Positions 34,401 through 45,275 of a DNA stretch of 64,000 nt are shown here, piece by piece. The notes under the pieces were generated by a model, which saw nothing but the letters and a program-made list of their open reading frames with translations, made no database searches and was not told the origin of the DNA. Source of the DNA: Leptoclinus maculatus (lineage: Eukaryota > Chordata > Actinopteri > Perciformes > Stichaeidae); the NCBI GenBank assembly GCA_032191485.1, contig JAVDOI010000008.1, positions 2,367,299-2,431,298 of the forward strand. The letters are read 5' to 3'. Position 1 is the first letter of the stretch; each line of letters opens with the position of its first letter. Both the position numbers and the translations under genes were made by a program.

Positions 34401-35904
34401 AAAGTTACTACCAACTGATTAATTAACAGCTATTTTCCGCAAAATCGATTTTCTTTCCGAATTCTGACTCTTAGAAGCGCTTTACGGCAGCGGAGAGAAG
34501 CACAGCACATGCAAACTTTATGAGACGCAACTGTCAAAGCCCCGCCCACATCCATATTAGAGACTTTTAATTGGTCAGAATATACGATTGACGTACCTAG
34601 CAAACAAATCATATTGACGACCGTTGAAAACAATCCAATTTGATTGGGTAGACCTACGATACGGATTTATTTAAATCTTTTTTAGTAAAGAATCTTTTTT
34701 TGACATTCAACTAATCAATTAATTGATCGTTTTCAGCTCTTAAGTGTGTGGCATACAGCTAAAAAATCAATAAGAGATGGTAATCTGAAATATAGCTTCT
34801 AACATTCAAATGTATCCGTTTTTCTTATAAGAAATCCCATTTTGTATTTCTAAAAATAAAGGAAAATAAGAAATATAGCCTGTATCTGTAACGGCGTATC
34901 TTACACCAAACTACAAAGAATACAGAATTAAATAATATATCAAATACAAATATTAGTCTAGACGGATGTTTGTGCAATACTCAAGAGACAAATATTAGAA
35001 AATGACATTCAGTTTATTCTCATATCATTAAGTGCTGTTTCTTGCCCCAAAACTCCAAACATTATACAAAATGTACAGAGCAAAGAAATCATATTACGGT
35101 ATTACTGAATAATGAGGTGACAATGAGAGCTGGTGTGAATACTACGTTCAGAGGTTTACATGTTTTTGTACATAAAATAATGTCCCACACAGTGTTAACG
35201 TGTAGAAAATGGCCTTCATTTGGTACAAAATATTGCTTACATGACGTTACAAAAATCACAGGATGAGTTATCAAACACATTAAAATTGTATGAAACTGTG
35301 GATCCCAGTGTAGCCCACTACATTTACTTATTTATTTATCCAAAAAATAAACAGTATGTATATTAAACTTCCATATCAGAGTGTCACAGTTATTAATTTC
35401 AGTGCTTATAGCCCAGCTTTCAGCTTTTTCATGTCAAATTAATAGATATTTTTGTATTGCACCACAGAACCTGGGATCAATATAGAAAACATACTGTTTA
35501 AAATATCCAGCTTAGTTTTTGTTGTAACAAAAATATTCTTAGTGTTAAAAACAGTCACAGAATAAGACACAATCACACAAACAAGAGGGAATTTAAAGTG
35601 CAAACCACATAAAAAGGGTAAAGGGACGGGTTGGATTGCTTTATAAAAACTCTTTTTGACATCCTACATATATATATACTTCATTTAATCATACTTCATA
35701 TGAATAGAGCCTTTTGTTTCCTGACAATTTTGTAGTGTTTGTCTTCCTTTATTCTTAGCTTGAAGGAAAAATTCCACTCTCAGACACTGTTACACCGAAC
35801 GTCACTGAGTGAAGACATCAGACTTTTTAAAGTCATATTCATGTTTCTCTGTCACTCACAGTTATTAATCATAATTTTTTAAGAACCCATTAATCAACAC
35901 TTAA

Positions 35905-36280
35905 AGGAATAGTTCAATATTAAAGATAGAAAATATGCTGATACCGCTCTCGTCTCTGTGCTGTAAACATGAAGTGAAAGCTAGCTAGCTAGTTAGCGTA
36001 GCTTAGCTGAGGCTAAAGACGGGAAACAGTTAGCTTAGCTCTGCCTACTAGCACCTCTAAACAAATGAAATCTCATCTGTTTCATGTAAAAACGACACAT
36101 TATGCGTACAAATTAAACAATCAGGATATCTCATTTTAATTAGTGAGCTTTAGAGGAGTTGGTAGGCGGATTTTGTTGACTTTAGACAGAGCTAAGCTAG
36201 GTGTTTCCAGTCTTTCTGCTAAGCTAAGCTAACAGGCTGCTTGCCTCTAAGCGTATTTCCTAAAAAGTCAAACTATTCCC
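35905..36280. repeat. Palindromic dispersed element (aaaggaatagttcaat ... gctaagctaagctaac)
   Basis: The left arm (aaaggaatagttcaa, gcttagctgaggctaaaga, actagcacctctaaa) is answered by an inverse right arm (ctttagaggagttggtagg, gtctttctgctaagctaagc, aaactattccca). It looks like a foldback element. A partial copy lies at 33380-33600 and another in an emsy intron at about 17605-17690. Confidence 0.7.
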
Positions 36281-36681
36281 ATAGCATGTTATGACAGAGT
36301 CAACAGTGTTTAAGTGTTTTTTTAGAGTGGATTAATCCTTTTACATTCAATAAACTTATGCTAGTTAGCATGAGGCGCGTGAAACAAACAGGAAACACTC
36401 CTGCTTTACTTTAAAAGTCCAATACTCCAAAACCAAATATTTCCCACTTGTTTTAAATATTTGTGGATAGAGTGCTGCAGGGATGCCGTGTTTTTGTAGT
36501 CCAACCATGAAGTTAGCATCGCACCGGTTCACTAAAAGAATATTATGATAATATTATAATCTTCACAAATGAACACCACTTTTATGATTTAAAAAGCTAA
36601 AGTGAGGCTAAAAACAAACAACACATTACTTCACGTCTAGTGTTCTTGTGAAGACGTTTAGTCGTCTCATTTAGACTATTT

Positions 36682-37103
36682 TTTATTTTGAGGTAAATTC
36701 ACCAGAGGGGTTTTTACTGACATGTTTAAAATCTCTCCAGCTTGTGTTAAACACAGACCTGATTTCAGGCATCTAACCAAAAACACATTCATAAAATGCT
36801 GACTCATTTCCGGGTTTTTCGGACTCATTCCTGCAGCACTCTATTGTCTTCATTTAGGAGACAATGTGGCATGTGTCCTCTTCATTGGTGTCTCCGCCTA
36901 TCAGGCAGCCATTGTGGTTGCTTTTCGCGTGTCCCGTCTCACTCTAGTGGCAAAGATGGTCGCGGTAAACCAAAGTCAAGGCAATAAATTGTCCCTTCAC
37001 AAGTCTTTGAGTGACTTTGCAGACACAACATTCATGTTTTTTTCCTCTGGTTTAAAAAGCACCAACCAAGTGGCAAAATATAAAACTCCTTCATGGTTTC
37101 ACA
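36682..37103 (-). other. lrrc32: lrrc32 3' UTR (minimal extent)
   Basis: Minus-strand sequence after the TAA at 37106-37104. The first AATAAA on that strand is at 36687-36682. Other signals lie farther left (for example near 35325-35335), so the true end may be more distal. Confidence 0.45.
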
Positions 37104-40100
37104 TTAGGCGTCGAAGCTTCGGTTGTGCTTCGGTTTCCTCGACTGGCAACATTTAAACAGCAGCACTGACACGATCACCGCCACCAACCCTATCACCACG
37201 ACAGCTATGACATAGTTCTGGACCCCCGATGTGGGACACATTTCCTGGGTCACCTTCTCGATGTTGACCGGCTCCGAGTACTCCTCGTGAACGCAGGTCA
37301 CGGTCTCGATGTCGGGAACGACCACGGCCGAGTTCTGCACCATGTGGAGGAAGTCCAGGTTGCTGCAGCAGCTCAGCGGGTTGGAGCCCATGTAGAGGGT
37401 TTTTAGCGAGTGCTCCAGAGCGAGCATGGTGCTGTACTCCAGGGTGACCAGGTGGTTGTTCTGCAGGTTCAGGGACTCGATGGAGGAGTCTTTGTTCCAC
37501 ATCGGTAGAGCGGTCAGCTGGTTGGTGGACAGGTCTATGTGTTTGAGACTCCTCAGCGACGACAAGTCTGTGTTTAGACTGGAGATGTTGTTTTCCCTCA
37601 GGAGGAGGTGGACCAGGGAATGCTCCAGACCGGATAAGGAGTCCTTGTCCATGTCCAAGCCCGGGTTCAGGGACAAGTCCAGTAACGTCAGAGGGGTGTT
37701 GGCAAACGCGTTCGCAGGCAGAGTCCTCACATTGTTTTCAGACAGATCCAAGTACTGCAAGTTCGGTATAGAGGCAAAGGAGACGCAACCCGGTGGATCC
37801 TGGTGGTTCTGGTCCGAGGAACAGATCTGCAGGTTATTCTGCTGGAGCTGCAGGTGTTTGATGCTCGGAAGTCTTTGAAATATGCCATAGTCCAGGGTGG
37901 CGAGGTCGTTTCCATGTAGGACGAGCTCTTCCAGCGATTGCAGAGTGTTTTCCCCGAACGTCAGGCTCTGCAGCGAGTTATGGCTGAGGTTGATGATCTT
38001 CACGGTCCGTAGAAGGCCTTCGTTAGCGACAGAGAACGAGCTGATGCAGTTATTGCTCACGTTCAGGACCTCCAGTGATCCCATGCAGTAAAAAAAGGAC
38101 TCTGGTATGCTTTTGAGTTGGTTGTAACTCATGTCCAGGTATCTCAGGTGATAGAAAAACACCTTTTTTTCAGGAGTCCCCGTGACGTTGACGCTCTGGA
38201 GGTGGTTCCGTGAAACGTCCAGATGTTCCAGCCTGTTGTTTCTGGGGAGACGGGGAAAGTAAAGCATTTTGTTTTCGCTCAGGTCGAGTGAGAGGAGGTT
38301 GTAGTAATCCGCTGACGTCGCACTTTGGAAAAGCTCCATGCTGTTCTTGCTGAGATTGAGCACTTTCAAGTTGCAGAGGTTGAAGTCTGTGATGCAGGTG
38401 ATGGAGTTCTTGGACAAATCGAGTTCAGTCAGACGGTTCAGGGAGTCGAAAGCGCCGTCTTCGATCTCCAAGATCACGTTGTTGTGCAGGCCGATTTTTC
38501 TCAACGACGAGGATCCGTTGAAGGTGTTCTGTGCTATTTTGGTGATGCTGTTTCCGTTCAGAGAGAGGTTCTCCAGCGACGGGGAATTCGCCAGGAAATA
38601 GTCCGACATCCCCGTGTACAGCCCGTTGCTCGACAGGTCGAGCGACTCCACGGCCGTGAGAGGCCCGATGTTGATTTTGGAGAGAGCGAAAACATTCAGA
38701 TGATTCCTGGACAGGTCCAAGACTTTCAGATCCGTCATGTCTTTGAAGAGCCCCGGCTGGATGAAGTGGATCTTGTTGGAGCGGAGGTTCAGGTGACGGA
38801 AGCCGGTGTGGTATGCCAGAGTTTCCCGGGTGAGATTCTGCACCTGGTTACGAGAGAGGTCCAGCGTCTGGACGCCAGGAGGGAGATCGACCGGAGCACT
38901 TCTGAGGCTCAGGTCGCTGCAAAACACATCCATCTGGACCTGAAGAACAAAAGACAAGCACACAAAGTCTGATTATGCAGCCATGACACAATACAGAGCA
39001 AATGTTTAAAGAGTACGCGGAGGGTCGGTTTATTGAGCCGAGTTCTTGGCAGCAACACCGTCCTCTGAGGTTTATGATGGCGAGTTGTTCTAATGAGAAG
39101 AAATACTTTTCCTCTTGAAATCTATTCACCGCTTTAATGACTCGATCTCTAGTTCGTTAAGCAACACAATAAAAGAAAGATACGCCATCATCTTCTCTTC
39201 TTTTACCCTCAATAGATTCAAATATCTACGTTATTAAGAGCAGTTTGTTATAGAAACCACATGGCCAGAGACCCCTTTCTGTCCAACAACAGCTCATGAA
39301 ACGGTCTCTCTGAGGCAGAGTACGTGCAGCTTCTTGGCATATTTGTGGTATCCTGAGAGTGGCATTCCTCGTCTCTTAATAGCCGGCCCGTAAACAAACA
39401 CACTGATTTATTGTGGAGGGGCAGAACATCTCGTGCCTGTTGTCGGGCACGAGAACAAATCTGGCATATTGTAAAGAAAGTGTCGTCATTGAAAAGATTC
39501 TGGCGTTATCAGTGCTTACATTCCTAAAAGACTCTGACGTTAAGTCTTTGTGTGCATAACATCTCATATATACTTGAGTATTTCCATTTTCTGCTGCGTT
39601 CAACTACATTTATTCAATAACTTTCACTACTTTCCAGATTAAGATTAAAAAACATAATCATCAAATAAAATATATTATTATTGGTAAAGATTCATAAGCA
39701 GTACATAAAGTAATTAAAATGAGTGTATCCCCACCAGCAAAATTAAAGTGATGAAACACATTAAAGCATCAATAATTACAATCAAATAATATAACACACA
39801 CTTCTCTGCACGATGAGTATTTTTATTCTTGGTACTTTTTTCTTAACCCGGAGTAGTTTTGTTGCCTAAACATAACTTCCAGTGAAGATGGAAGTTTATT
39901 TAAAAAAGACACTGTACGCATGTTATAAGTGTAAACAAACACGTCCCGACACCGACACAGAACCGATGCTTGAGGGGAACGTAGAGGACCTGCTTCTGGT
40001 GTAGATATGAAGGGCTCATTCTAAGCTCACGAAAACCAATAAGAACTATTGTTTTATGCTGCAGCCCAGAGGTGACAGATGAGGAATGAACCAGACAGAC

Positions 40101-40771
40101 TACAGAGTCTTTGAAACAGGTTTAGTCAGATCACCGACACGCACACAGCAGTGATTATACCCGACTTCATCAAAAGCTCTTCTACGTACTCGCTGGTCTT
40201 TCCAAGGAAAAGAAAATCCTCCAGCACACGGGAAGTGATGCGTGTCACATTTCCACTTAATGACATAATTAGAACAAGTTCTGGTTGGCATGAGAAGCCA
40301 AAAAGTAGAACATGATTCACTAGAAAAGAGTTCACAGTCTACTGTGACCTCTGCAGACAATAACACTTCTCATTCTTCTTCTTCCAGAGAAGCCAAATAA
40401 TGTTTCTCTGTCCAAATATTGAAGCCTGAAGGTCTGACGGCAGCACAGCTTAAACTAATAAACCAGACCTGCTGGTCAAGAGCTTTCAAATAAACCGTCG
40501 GCCTTTTCTGGGGATAATGTGAAAATACCTCAAGCACCTGATGGATTAGGTGCTCTCATCTCCGCTTTTTAAATAAACTAAAAACAGATGAACACATATT
40601 CTGTGTTTATTTGACTGGAGCTGTGAGGGAAAGATGCAATAACACTGAGAAACAATCTGAACTGTGTAGGTTTTTACTTACAACTTGGCACGCTGGGAGG
40701 TGTCGGGGAGGATGTGCGGACGCCGCCACGCAGCTGACCAACAGCGGGAAGAGCAGCTGGAAGGCGGCCAT
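37104..40771 (-). CDS. lrrc32: Transforming growth factor beta activator LRRC32 (GARP), complete in two exons
   Basis: Exon 1 is 40771-40682 (90 nt): MAAFQLLFPLLVSCVAASA, a clear signal peptide, then HPPRHLPACQV. Exon 2 is 38939-37104, phase 0, opening VQMDVFCSDLSLRSAP and running to TAA; total 641 residues (human 662). About 20 leucine-rich repeats follow, then a C-terminal cap with NPLSCCSNLDFLHM, one transmembrane helix (about residues 606-625, YVIAVVVIGLVAVIVSVLLF) and a short basic tail ending RSFDA. GARP holds latent TGF-beta at the cell surface. The two Cys that bond pro-TGF-beta in human (C211, C350) have counterparts at about 212 (NSITCITDF) and 328 (NVSNNCISSF). The relative NRROS/LRRC33 was considered, but the C terminus and the emsy neighbour favour LRRC32. 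Confidence 0.95.
38940..40681 (-). other. lrrc32 intron
   Basis: 1.7 kb, AT-rich. A decayed cttgagtatttccattttctgc-type dispersed repeat lies at about 39555-39640. No other feature is seen; the single intron after the signal peptide is as in mammals. Confidence 0.6.
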
Positions 40772-40775
40772 GGTG
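40682..40775 (-). CDS. lrrc32: lrrc32 signal-peptide exon
   Basis: The minus-strand acceptor ctgtgctgcag is followed by CACC and the ATG at 40771, a near-ideal Kozak context. The exon ends at a strong GTAAGT donor (40681). So a further untranslated exon must lie to the right, between 40776 and about 51 kb; it could not be pinpointed. Confidence 0.85.
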
Positions 40776-42546
40776 CTGCAGCACAGGGAGAGTCCAGATC
40801 AACACGGGTTAGAAACACACACGAATGCAGGAAGCATGCTGCCGGTGATATGACTCGGAAAAAAGGGAAGGAAGCTGGAGGTAGCCCTACCTACCGTGTG
40901 ACATGCTGACCTATGACGGTGCTATTCATGCCCTGGGACACAAACAGGGGCTTTCTTTTGTGACACTTCTATTTTATACTGTATTTAGCTGCAGAACCGG
41001 CAGAACTGAGAACGAATGACTAAGATAACGCGTGTTTCCGTGAGTAAATGTTATCAATTCTGCACTGTAAGCTTATTGTTTGGAAAAAAAAAAGAGATTG
41101 TTTTTGCCTCGGTGAGTCACATTTTACAAGGTCTGTGCCTTGTTATATTTTGCGGAAACTTTGCTGAAATATTTCCTGATAGGCTCCCCTGAACAAAACA
41201 ACGTGTAAGCTTGGAGGGTAGACTATGTGGGAGTAATTAGCATCGCTGTAATGGTAAGTACCATAAAGGTTTGCAGACAGCGAATTAAAAAAAACACCCA
41301 GTTGGGGTTTTAAATTTGAAAATGCAAGCAGCTGTTAAAACCTCACTTACTTTTAATTTGTTATTAATTTCAGTGTAAAAAAACAACCGTTGAGTTTTAG
41401 TTGAAGTGAAATCTTCTCTAAACTCTCATGTAAGGCCTTCACATAAGAACAGAGATTCATCACAGTGCTCTCATGTGACAAGAATACAGTCACATCATTC
41501 ATTAATGCGACTGAAAAACATTTGGATCTTTTGGCAATTAACAAAAAGAAGCATTTAACTCATTTTTGTTGTTGTTGTTGAATAAGCACCTTAAAATGTG
41601 CTTTAAAACGTGGTTAAAAGGCATCAAAAGGCTGCACGGCTTCTTTTTAATGATGTGGAAAGTCGAACACACAAAGTTTATCGTATAAGTTAGTTGCAGA
41701 ACACTTTTAAACATTTATAACCTGATGAAACATTGTGGTCGTTAATCAGCAGCCAGAAAGATCAACACTCACAGCTAGGAATGGACTTCCAGGTTCTGTC
41801 CCCAAGTGTAATTTATGTGTAATTAATGTTTACTTGAGTTGTTCAATTTTCATTTTCATTTCAGAGGGAAACATTTTAATTTTTACACCACTAAGATTAT
41901 TAGACAGCTATAGTTACTCCTGATTATTTCCAACCCTTTCTCCCACAAAATGATGTTTTAATGCAACTAAACGGCACTAAACTCAAGTTAAATGATCTAA
42001 ACGATTAAATAAAAGTACTTTTACTCACTTTTTCATTCAGGGGAGCTGTGAATGCGAGTATTTTATTTTGGAGGTATCATGATCCACAGACTATTTACAA
42101 AGTAGTATTTACTCATTTCAGTAGTAGTAAAAGTAGTAATAACACAATGTTAAAATACAGAGGTTTAGCTGAAATGTGTACTTACATCTTGTGTTTTTCG
42201 TGTAAAATCTTCTCTGCAAACTAGCAACCGATACTTCTGTACTTTTACTTTTTAAAAGGATCTGAGAACTTCTTCCTACGACTTGTCAGCATGCACACAT
42301 CTGCTCCCAACAACCAAACCGTGCAACAGCAACGAGCTCAACAATTACCTCACTTTCATCTGATAATAGTCTTCACGGTGCCTCCTGACCGTGATGATTT
42401 CACATCCTCAGCGCTCTCACACCCACTCACAGATCGATAGTAACCGAGCAAAACACGCAACACACGCAAACCCACAGAGCTCCTCTCAGCTGACTCTTCA
42501 GCTCCGGCTGCTGTCCAGCCATCACATCCTGTGAGAATATCCTGCA

Positions 42547-42656
42547 CCCCCCCCCCCCCCCCCCCCCCCCCACTGTTCTCAGGGAAATGCCTTATAAGGG
42601 GGTTGGGAAGTCCAGTTCTATGCTTCACTTCAAGGAGACGCAACCCCCCCCCCCCC
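42547..42656. repeat. Two homopolymer C runs
   Basis: 25 C at 42547-42571 and 13 C at 42644-42656, just left of the GA tract. Such runs are prone to length errors in assembly. Confidence 0.95.
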
Positions 42657-42813
42657 ATTTTCCCTCCCAAAAAAAGACCCTCTATTAATCCTAAAGTTTC
42701 CTTATAAATAGTTTGGATGTTCTCACACAACATTTGGAATTTGGGGTATTTTAAAAGTTCTGCATGTGATTCTTATCTAAAACAGCCTTTTATGGATGAA
42801 TGTTTGAAGAGAG

Positions 42814-42901
42814 AGAGAATGGAGAGAGAGAGAGAGGGGGGGGGGAGAGAAAGAGCGAGATACACAGAGAGAGAGAGGGGGGGGGAGAAAGAGAGAGATA
42901 C

Positions 42902-42943
<42 letters not shown>

Positions 42944-43006
42944 GGGGGGAGAGAGAGAGGGGGGAGAGAAAGAGCGAGATACACAGAGAGAGAGAGAGAG
43001 AGAGAG

Positions 43007-43044
<38 letters not shown>

Positions 43045-43082
43045 AGAGAAAGAGCAAGATACACAGAGAGAGAGAGAGAGAG

Positions 43083-43173
<91 letters not shown>

Positions 43174-43294
43174 AGTGAGAGAGAGAGAGAGAGAGAGGAC
43201 AGAGAGAGAGAGAGAGAGAGAGAGAGGACAGGGAGAGAGAGAGAGAGAGAGAGAGAGGACAGAGAGAGAGAGGACAGTGAGAGAGAGAGAGAGA

Positions 43295-43384
<90 letters not shown>

Positions 43385-43506
43385 AGAGAGAGAGAGAGAG
43401 AGAGAGAGACACTAAGAGAGGACAGAGAGAAAGAGGACAGGGAGAGAGAGGGAGAGAGAGGACAGAGACACTAAGAGAGAGAGAAAGAGAGACAGAGAGA
43501 GAAAGA

Positions 43507-43552
<46 letters not shown>

Positions 43553-43570
43553 GACATGGAGAGAGAGAGT
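42814..43570. repeat. GA/GAGAGG purine tract, about 750 bp
   Basis: Almost all purine on the plus strand, mainly (GA)n, broken by ggggggg blocks, gatacacagaga and ggacagtga insertions repeated at irregular spacing. The longest pure GA stretch is about 43310-43381. The 140-224-residue Arg/Glu and Ser/Leu frames across it are repeat artefacts. Confidence 0.97.
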
Positions 43571-44369
43571 TTAATTATGTTGATGCTTTGGTATGAAGTA
43601 TGAAGTATGAAGTATGAAGTCAGTTATTGATGGCTTTATAGGAACACAGTGTGGGTGTGTTGATCACATCCTTTTCATGCTGTGGGAGTGCGTCTGGTTT
43701 GTCATGTGACGTTTCCTCTGGTTCACCACACTGTAAACAAACAACAGTACTTATGATGAGTAGAGTTCACACATCCAGACTGAGTGGACGAGAGTCTGCG
43801 GACGTCTCCCACATGCTGGGAAACACTTTCTCCTCCGTTAATGCTGTGTGTACTGTGTGTACTGTGTGTACTGCGTGTACTGTGTGTACTGTGTGAGGGT
43901 CTCAGGCAAAGGAAAGGCACCTCTTATTTTGGCGGTATAATGAGCTGCAGATGTTTACTACTTACAAAAACTAAATATTCTTACAATGTCATAAACACAC
44001 TGGTGTCCGTACCTCAGTTTACTTATTTTATTTTAATATATTTTGTATGTTAAGACATTTTCATTTCGATTTCAAAACTAATTGGAATAACAGACAAACT
44101 CTTTTGACTGTTAAATATTTTTGTGTGCTCACTCACTTCTGGAAACAGCCCGGAAGCTTTTTTTTTTAAGTTTCAAAGTTCATCTAATCTCTAAATCTGA
44201 GAGCATGTTAAGTTACTAAATAATATTTTGGTTGGTTCTCTTCTGTAGCATAAACAAAAAAAAGTTATTATTGGTGTCAGTTTAGCATTTGACTGTTTTT
44301 AATTCTAATTTGAACTACTTTATAGACTTTAATGCCACAAAGAACACGAAGAAGAACGTCTCCATCGGC

Positions 44370-44550
44370 TGACGAGGACTGTGTGATGTGCTTGAAAGCT
44401 CCGGGAAAAGCTAGTAAGTGGACTTTAAATTAGGATATTTTAAGACGACGCACACAAGAAATCCATGAATGCAATCGTAAAATCTAGGCTCCAACTGCTG
44501 CTGAAGAAGACGGGACGATGTGGTTGAAAGCCCCGGAAGGAGCTAGTAAG
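44370..44550 (+). repeat. Diverged local duplication (gaaagcyccggraarrgcta)
   Basis: gatgtgcttgaaagctccgg at 44386 and gatgtggttgaaagccccgg at 44517, both followed by an agctagtaag sequence, about 131 bp apart. Their role is unknown; it may be part of a dispersed repeat. Confidence 0.55.
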
Positions 44551-44759
44551 GCCTTGAGTTGAGAATGTACCGTTACCAACGTAAATGTAAGAATTTAACT
44601 TTGAGTACAATATTCATCTACAAAATTCAGTGGAGGATGAGGTAAAAACAACTCACCGTTGTACTTAAGTACAGAACTTAAAGAGTAAATGTATTTAGTT
44701 ACTATCCATCACTTCTAGGCATGCATTTAAAACTGGAGAAAAAGACTACAACTTTGAAT

Positions 44760-45275
44760 AAGCGTAGAAGAACTCAGAAGAAAAAGCAGCAGAAGAAGAA
44801 GCACAAGAAAAAGAGGCAGCAGAAGAAGAAAAAGAGGCAGTAGTAGTAGAAGAAGCACAAGAAGAAGAGGCAGTGGTAAAAGAAGAAGAGGAAGAAGTAG
44901 TTATAGTAGTAGTAGTAGTAGTCTTACCTGATGTCTTCTTCTGCAGCGTCTCGTACATTCGTAGCAGGTTTCGTTTCACATTCACCATCCTTTTATCTTC
45001 ATTATACTGCATCAGTGGTGTCATGTGTTCCACACACCCACACCCACACACACCTACACACACACACACACACACACCCACCTACACACACACACACACA
45101 CCCACACACACCTACACACACCTACACACCTTTGAGGGTTAGTCCCTCTTTTTATTTCCCGGGGTTCCCGGCCTTATTGTAGTTGTTTCCCTTTCAGTTG
45201 ATGGGTGTGTGGAGGTCTTTTCTCTTCCCTTTCTCTTTCTTTTCTCTTCTCTTCTCTTCCTTTTCTCTTTCTCTT
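44760..45275. repeat. Low-complexity cluster: AAG/CAG, TAG, CA and CTTTT runs
   Basis: Purine-rich agaag/gcagcag sequence (44760-44890), tagtagtag (44900-44922), CA-rich cacacctacacaccc (45030-45130) and ttctctttctttt (45215-45275). No gene is visible. Confidence 0.9.

Larger units (their letters stand above)
25319..36681. other. emsy-lrrc32 tail-to-tail intergenic region (about 11 kb)
   Basis: No gene is recognised. Contents: a gctaacagcgctagcag tandem stretch (25500-25590), a 28-bp minisatellite (26985-27618), a two-unit dispersed repeat (about 29840-30100), a possible Ty3/gypsy remnant (30340-30450), inverted dispersed repeats (30870-30985 and about 31000-31485), and palindromic gctaagctaagc elements (33380-33600 and 35905-36280). 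In mammals the equivalent interval holds distal enhancers of LRRC32; none can be recognised by eye here. Confidence 0.6.

Noticed and set aside
38325..38972. 215-residue plus-strand frame
   Set aside because: Antisense of the lrrc32 leucine-rich repeats; its length comes from the periodic codon use of the real gene.
37104..40771. NRROS/LRRC33 as the identity of the LRR gene
   Set aside because: The C-terminal cap, tail and neighbouring emsy fit LRRC32; NRROS has a different N-terminal region and tail.
42777..43474. Ser/Leu- and Arg/Glu-rich frames up to 224 residues
   Set aside because: Read through the GA tract in all frames; no start context, splice sites or family.
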